Below, piece after piece: positions 59,591 to 64,000 of a DNA stretch of 64,000 bases (positions are counted from its first letter, which is position 1; every line of letters begins with the position of its first letter). The stretch comes from Deltaproteobacteria bacterium. Its GTDB lineage: Bacteria > Myxococcota_A > UBA9160 > UBA4427. The notes under the pieces were generated by a model. That model searched no databases, was not told where the DNA came from, and was given only the letters and a program-made list of their open reading frames with translations. Made by a program: the position numbers and the translations under genes. The stretch covers positions 1 to 64,000 of the forward strand of contig JAJDAO010000075.1 in the NCBI GenBank assembly GCA_029261835.1, given 5' to 3'.

Positions 59591-62500
59591 ATGGTCTCTT
59601 CGCGGCGATCGTACGAACGAGACGAGGGCGTGTGCCAGCAGATGGATGAGCGATTCAAACGCGAGCTAGAGCGGGCAGAGGAAGATCGCCACAGCCGGCA
59701 GGGACTGGGTCGGCTCGAGATCGATCGTCGCGGTACCATCGTTTCTGCCAGTGCGGCACTGGCGGCGGCGGTGGACCACGAGCCCGGCGAGCTCGAAGGC
59801 AAGAGTGCGTTCGAACTCATCGATGAGCGAGACCGCGACGAGGTCCTGTCGGTCGTCGAGCGGGCAGCGGCCGAGATGAGGCCGACTCGGATGCGCCTTC
59901 GGGCGCGCGGTATTGGGACTGAGCTGCGTTGGTTCGAGACCTCAGTCAAGCCATTCGAGACGGCCACGGGTGCGCTGCACCTCTCGGTTGCCGCCCGTGA
60001 CGTGACCGATCGTGTCGAGATCGAGGACCTCCTCGCAGAGCAGCTCGAGGACGAGAGGCGTATCGCCGAGCTTTCTCGCTCCTGTCTGGCGGCTGATGCG
60101 GAGGGAATCGAGCGGGGGATCGCACGCGCTCTGGCGACGGCCGGCAAGTTGGCCCGAGCTGATCGTGCCACCTTGATCGAGCTTCCCGACGACGTGCGAT
60201 TCGGGGACTTTGCGCGACACGCTTGGGAGGCGGAGGGTCTGCCCGCGAGGTTGGTCGAGTACGACCAGAGTCGCTGGCGCGCAGAAGCCTATGCCTGGGC
60301 GCGAAGAGAGCTGTTCACGCGCGGTGTGATCCACGTGCCGGATATCACCGCGCTGCCACTCGAGGCAGCCGCCGAGCTCGAGGCGCTCAAGGCTCAGCAT
60401 ATCCGTTCCTATCTCGCGATTCCGATCTCAATGGGGGATGCCGTGATCGCGATACTCGACTTTCACCGCGTCGGGGAATCGAAGGCGTGGTCAAGACGGC
60501 AGATCCGACGTCTGCGCTTGATCGGCGACATCCTTTCCAGCGTGCTGCGCCGGAGGCGAGCCGAGCAGGCGCGCAGCGAGAGCGAACGGCGCTTTCGCAC
60601 CATGGCGGACTATGCCCGTGACATTATCTGTGAAACGGATGACGCGGGCCGGATTCTGTACTGCAGCCCGAGCGTGGAGAGTGTGCTCGGATACTCGGCT
60701 GACGATTTCCTGCAGATCGATGCCGGTGATCTGGTCCATCCCGATGACATCGAGAGGGTAGAACAGGCTCGGTGTGAACTCTTCGCCGGCAGCCATCACG
60801 CCTCGTTGACGTTCCGTGCGCAACACCGCGATGGCGAGTGGCGTTGGCTCGAGGTGGCTGGTCGTTCTTATGTCAATGCCCACCGCACGCGAGTGGCTGT
60901 CTTGGTGGTGCGGGATGTCAGCGATCGGCAGCGAGAGACCGCCGAGCTCCAGCGGAGAGTCCTTCTCGAAGCGTTGCTTTCAAACCTTTCGCGTGATTTT
61001 CTCGCCCTCGGCGTCGACGAGATCGCGCCGACGATCGAGCGAACTCTGGCCTCCGTTGCGACCGGCGGTGTGGCAGATCGTTGCCTCTTCGTGTCGTTCC
61101 TTCCGCAGATGAGAAGGGATCACTTCGCCTTCGAATGGTGTGGTGACGGTATCGAGCCGATAGCCCCCTCTCTCAGCCGCAGCAGCATCGCGCGGTTTCA
61201 CTGGAGCCGGACTCAACTCGAAGCCGGCAAGGTCGTGCGCGTCTCGAGCCCCGCGGAGCTGCCCGCAGAGGCGGAGCATGAGTTGAGAGCATTGCAGCAC
61301 CACAGTATCCGGTCGCTGCTCTTGATCCCCGCTTGTTCCGAGGGCGCTCTGGTGGGTGTGCTGGTCCTGCAGACTGAGCGCGAGGAGCGATGCTGGTCGG
61401 ACCACCAGATCACCTTCCTGCGCATGGTGGCGGAGCTCTTCTGCAGCGCGCTTCGCCTGGGACGCAACGTGACCGCCTTGCGCCAAAGCGAGGAGCGTTA
61501 CAGGGCTCTGACCGGGAACTCGAAGGACAGCATTTGCGAGATGTCAGAGGATGGATGCTGCATCTTCGTGAGTCCGAGCTTCGCGACGCTGCTCGGTCGC
61601 AGGCGCGACGAAATCGAGGGGCGCAGCCTGCTCTCCTTCGTGCACGACGACGACGCCGAGCGAGTGAAGCATGGCTTCGAGAGCTCTCTTGGCGGCGACG
61701 CCGAGGGTGAGATCGTCTACCGGGCGTCTCACATCGACGGCTCATGGCGCCACTTGGAGGCGACCGTCAGAGCCTATCAGACCGCTTCGGGACAGCTGCG
61801 GATCGTTGGTGTCATGAGGGACGTCAGCGAGCGTGAGCGCAGCAAGGCAATGCTCTACAAGCAGCTCGAGCTCGAAGGTCGCATCGCGGACTTCTCCCGC
61901 TTCTTCCTCGACTTGGAGATCGACGAGATCGAGGATGGCGTACGGGTTCAGCTGGCCGATCTCGCTGATCTCGCCATGGCCGAGCACTGCTGGCTCTACT
62001 TCTTTCCCGGTCATCATGGCGGCAGTCTGGACGCCTACGAGTGGTGGGACCACGAAGCACAGTCCGGCCCGACGTTCGATCTCTCCCTTGCGGGGGGCGT
62101 CTACCCGTGGACCACCCGGCTCTTCGAGCGCGGCGAGGCCATGCACGTTCCGAGCCTCGACCAACTTCCGCCCGAGGCCGAGCGCGAACTGCTGGACCTC
62201 GAGCGGCGGGGCGTGCAGTCTCTGCTGGGGATCCCATTGACGTTCGGAGGCCAGTGTGTCGGCTTCCTGGGCTTCGAGACCATGAGCCGTGAGTCGAGTT
62301 GGTCGGGGGAAACGATCACGCTGCTGAGGCTAGCGGGAGAGATCTTCGTGAGTGCGCTGCGGCGCCGAAGAGCCGAAATCGAGCTGCGAGCGAGTCAGCA
62401 GCAGCTCCTGCAAGCTCAGAAGATGGAGGCGATCGGGGGGCTCGCGGGTGGCATCTCTCACGACTTCAACAACCATCTGGCGGTGATGCTCGGCAACGCA

Positions 62501-63556
62501 CGCTTCCTGCGACAGCAATTGGGAAGCGATCCAGAGTGCCACGATTCCGCGGCAGATATCGAGCGCTCAGCCGAACACTGCTCGCAGCTCACACGTTCCC
62601 TGCTGGCCTTTTCCCGTCGCAGTCCGGTCAAGGTCGAGGCCCTCGACGTACAGAGTCTGGTTGCCGAGGCGCGGGAACTCGTCGGTCCACTGATACCGCG
62701 CTCGATCGACTTCGTCGTAGAGACCGACGCCGACCTGGCTGTGGTGGCCAGTGACGCGACGCAGTTGCAGCAGGTCCTGGTCAACCTCATCGTCAATGCC
62801 TGCGACGCCATGCCTGATGGGGGTCGTCTCCACCTCACGGCGATGAACCGTTGCGTCGAGTCTGACGAGGCGCTGACAGTCGGGTTGCCGAAACCGGGCG
62901 ACTATGTGGAGCTGCAGGTACGGGATACCGGCGTTGGCATGACGAATGAGACGCTCGAGCGCATATTCGAACCCTTCTTCACGACAAAGGAACTCGGAAA
63001 GGGGACCGGCCTGGGCCTGGCGTCCGTCTACGGCATTGTCGACCAGAGCCAGGGGGGCGTGGTCGTGGAAAGCAGTCCCGATCGCGGAACCGAGTTTCGG
63101 ATCCTGCTCCCCGCCTCCCAGGAATCCGTCGCAGAACGATCGGCGATCAGCAGTGGGGTTGGCTCTTTCGGCTGCGAGACGGTTTTGCTGGCTGAAGACG
63201 AGCCGGGCGTCCGGCGCTTGGTCGAACGGATCCTCACCGCCAGCGGTTATCGGGTGCTGGCGGCATGCGATGGGCAGGAGGCACTCGAGATCGCGGACGG
63301 TCATCCCGGACGCATCGATGCGCTGATATCCGGCATCGTGATGCCGCGTATGGGCGGCATCGAGCTGGTCGAGCAGCTCGTCGTCACACGGCCAGACCTG
63401 TCTGTCCTCTTCGTCTCGGGGGACTTCGGTGACGCCGAGGGGAATCCCTGCGCATCGGTGCCTGGTGCCAGCTGGTTGGAGAAGCCGTTCAGAGAAACCG
63501 CACTGCTCAACGAGCTGCGTGCTTCTCTCGACCGCTCGTCGCGCGATGAGGACTGA
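59591..63556 (+). CDS. Hybrid sensor kinase with three PAS-GAF modules and an Asp-less receiver
   Basis: 1321 residues, no membrane helix, so cytoplasmic. Three repeats of a PAS plus GAF unit: PAS about 30-150, 332-445 and 636-745; GAF about 150-325, 450-630 and 750-935. The units share the patterns E-R-I-A-x-L-S-R and IRSLLxIP. Then HisKA with His957 in GGISHDFNNH, HATPase_c with NLIVNACDAMPDGG, DTGVGM and GKGTGLGL, and a receiver from about 1195. In the receiver the acidic pair (AEDEP), Ser (FVSGD) and Lys (LEKPF) remain, but the phospho-accepting Asp is Gly1248 (ISGIVMPRMGG). It should autophosphorylate and pass phosphate to a separate partner. Sensed signals are unknown. Confidence 0.92.
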   Translation: MVSSRRSYERDEGVCQQMDERFKRELERAEEDRHSRQGLGRLEIDRRGTIVSASAALAAAVDHEPGELEGKSAFELIDERDRDEVLSVVERAAAEMRPTRMRLRARGIGTELRWFETSVKPFETATGALHLSVAARDVTDRVEIEDLLAEQLEDERRIAELSRSCLAADAEGIERGIARALATAGKLARADRATLIELPDDVRFGDFARHAWEAEGLPARLVEYDQSRWRAEAYAWARRELFTRGVIHVPDITALPLEAAAELEALKAQHIRSYLAIPISMGDAVIAILDFHRVGESKAWSRRQIRRLRLIGDILSSVLRRRRAEQARSESERRFRTMADYARDIICETDDAGRILYCSPSVESVLGYSADDFLQIDAGDLVHPDDIERVEQARCELFAGSHHASLTFRAQHRDGEWRWLEVAGRSYVNAHRTRVAVLVVRDVSDRQRETAELQRRVLLEALLSNLSRDFLALGVDEIAPTIERTLASVATGGVADRCLFVSFLPQMRRDHFAFEWCGDGIEPIAPSLSRSSIARFHWSRTQLEAGKVVRVSSPAELPAEAEHELRALQHHSIRSLLLIPACSEGALVGVLVLQTEREERCWSDHQITFLRMVAELFCSALRLGRNVTALRQSEERYRALTGNSKDSICEMSEDGCCIFVSPSFATLLGRRRDEIEGRSLLSFVHDDDAERVKHGFESSLGGDAEGEIVYRASHIDGSWRHLEATVRAYQTASGQLRIVGVMRDVSERERSKAMLYKQLELEGRIADFSRFFLDLEIDEIEDGVRVQLADLADLAMAEHCWLYFFPGHHGGSLDAYEWWDHEAQSGPTFDLSLAGGVYPWTTRLFERGEAMHVPSLDQLPPEAERELLDLERRGVQSLLGIPLTFGGQCVGFLGFETMSRESSWSGETITLLRLAGEIFVSALRRRRAEIELRASQQQLLQAQKMEAIGGLAGGISHDFNNHLAVMLGNARFLRQQLGSDPECHDSAADIERSAEHCSQLTRSLLAFSRRSPVKVEALDVQSLVAEARELVGPLIPRSIDFVVETDADLAVVASDATQLQQVLVNLIVNACDAMPDGGRLHLTAMNRCVESDEALTVGLPKPGDYVELQVRDTGVGMTNETLERIFEPFFTTKELGKGTGLGLASVYGIVDQSQGGVVVESSPDRGTEFRILLPASQESVAERSAISSGVGSFGCETVLLAEDEPGVRRLVERILTASGYRVLAACDGQEALEIADGHPGRIDALISGIVMPRMGGIELVEQLVVTRPDLSVLFVSGDFGDAEGNPCASVPGASWLEKPFRETALLNELRASLDRSSRDED

Positions 63557-63561
63557 ACCGC

Positions 63562-64000
63562 TCAGGTAAGCACCAGCTCCGCCATGGTGCGCATGACAGT
63601 CGGATCCTGGTTCGCCAGCAGCAGTGTGGTCACAGGCGTCTCGCGCCAGGCGTCGAGTCGTTCTCTGATGCGTTCTACAGGTCCACAGAGAGAGATCTCG
63701 TCGGCGAACTGATCCGGAACGACCGCGGCGGCTTCTGCTCGCTTTCCCTGGAAGAAGAGATCCTGAACAGCCTGGGCTTCGGCCTCAAATCCCATGCGAC
63801 TCATCAGCTCCATGTGAAAGTTGCGCTTGCGCGATCCCATGCCGCCTATGTAGAAGCCGAGCATTGTCTTCACAGGGAGCAGCGCGGTATCGAGGTCGTC
63901 GCTGATGTTGACCATCACGAATTGCGCGATCTGAAAGCCCCGCTTCGCATTGCGCAGTGAGTCGGCGTAGACGTCCTGGCGATAGGGGGAGTAGTAGAGT
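63562..64000 (-). CDS. LLM-class oxidoreductase, C-terminal part (5' end outside the window)
   Basis: Open from the window edge to a stop at 63562, about 146 codons. It reads LYYSPYRQDVYADSLRNA, then FQIAQFVMVNISDD, LLPVKTMLGFYIGGMGSRKR, FADEISLCGPVERIRERLDA and PVTTLLLANQDPTVMRT. The late GPVERIRERLDAWRETPVTTLLL pattern (LCGPVERIRERLDAW) is the usual end of F420-type LLM enzymes. The N-terminal barrel is missing because the window ends. It converges on the hybrid kinase with a 5-base gap. Confidence 0.75.
   Translation of the reverse strand, partial: LYYSPYRQDVYADSLRNAKRGFQIAQFVMVNISDDLDTALLPVKTMLGFYIGGMGSRKRNFHMELMSRMGFEAEAQAVQDLFFQGKRAEAAAVVPDQFADEISLCGPVERIRERLDAWRETPVTTLLLANQDPTVMRTMAELVLT

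Noticed and set aside
1..64000. CRISPR arrays, insertion sequences, integrases, phage or toxin-antitoxin genes
   Set aside because: No regular short repeats, transposase motifs or terminal inverted repeats were found; the window looks like stable chromosome.

Overview
The window is 64 kb of dense, high-GC DNA (mid-60s percent by eye) from a Gram-negative bacterium. Outer-membrane biogenesis genes (a TamA/TamB pair, Lnt, MltF, two PagL-like barrels), several lipoproteins, multiheme c-type cytochromes and an NtrC-type regulator fit a deltaproteobacterial-type lineage (Myxococcota, Desulfobacterota, Binatota or similar). Three luciferase-like (LLM, F420-type) oxidoreductases, a split peroxisomal-type R-specific beta-oxidation pair and a nitronate monooxygenase point the same way. 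This placement is inferred from gene content. I saw no rRNA, tRNA, CRISPR array, insertion sequence or phage gene.

Layout. 1-1574: arsenite methyltransferase overlapping a PiT phosphate permease. 2089-6662: fatty acyl-CoA metabolism (hydroxyacyl-CoA dehydrogenase, MaoC-type hydratase, a second SDR) mixed with small hypotheticals, including a degenerate GGDEF-like protein and an exported Cys-repeat protein. 6913-9743: NtrC-type two-component system. 9964-14675: three family-4-like glycosyltransferases and a small MarR-like protein. 14926-22335: PagL-like deacylase, Lnt, nitronate monooxygenase, a PKMT-type methyltransferase overlapping a sulfotransferase, a HAD hydrolase and a lipoprotein-type isoaspartyl methyltransferase. 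22345-28376: TamA-TamB. 28628-34302: DUF4136 lipoprotein, a TPP enzyme coupled to NnrS, a class-III aminotransferase and an NTF2-like protein.

34356-39901 is the most notable block: an orphan heme-b subunit of the ethylbenzene-dehydrogenase gamma type with an MFS transporter, then tetraheme, heptaheme (ImcH/NapC-like, three membrane helices) and pentaheme cytochromes. It looks like a quinol-to-periplasm electron conduit, with an operator-like palindrome ahead of the ImcH gene and a strong hairpin after the tetraheme gene. 40146-47936: LLM oxidoreductase, second PagL-like protein, and a TetR-adaptor-RND efflux operon whose promoter and nested palindromic operator can be read directly. 48003-58641: LysA, GST, quinone reductase, GlnRS, LLM oxidoreductase, LacZ-type beta-galactosidase and MltF. 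58891-64000: cold-shock protein, a 1321-residue triple PAS-GAF hybrid kinase whose receiver lacks its phospho-accepting Asp, and a truncated LLM oxidoreductase.

Gene packing is tight. Stop/start overlaps (TGATG, ATGA, GTGA, TTGA) couple arsM-PiT, kinase-regulator, methyltransferase-sulfotransferase, tamA-tamB, TPP enzyme-nnrS, tetR-adaptor-RND and glnS-LLM. Hairpins between convergent genes mostly lack a T tract.
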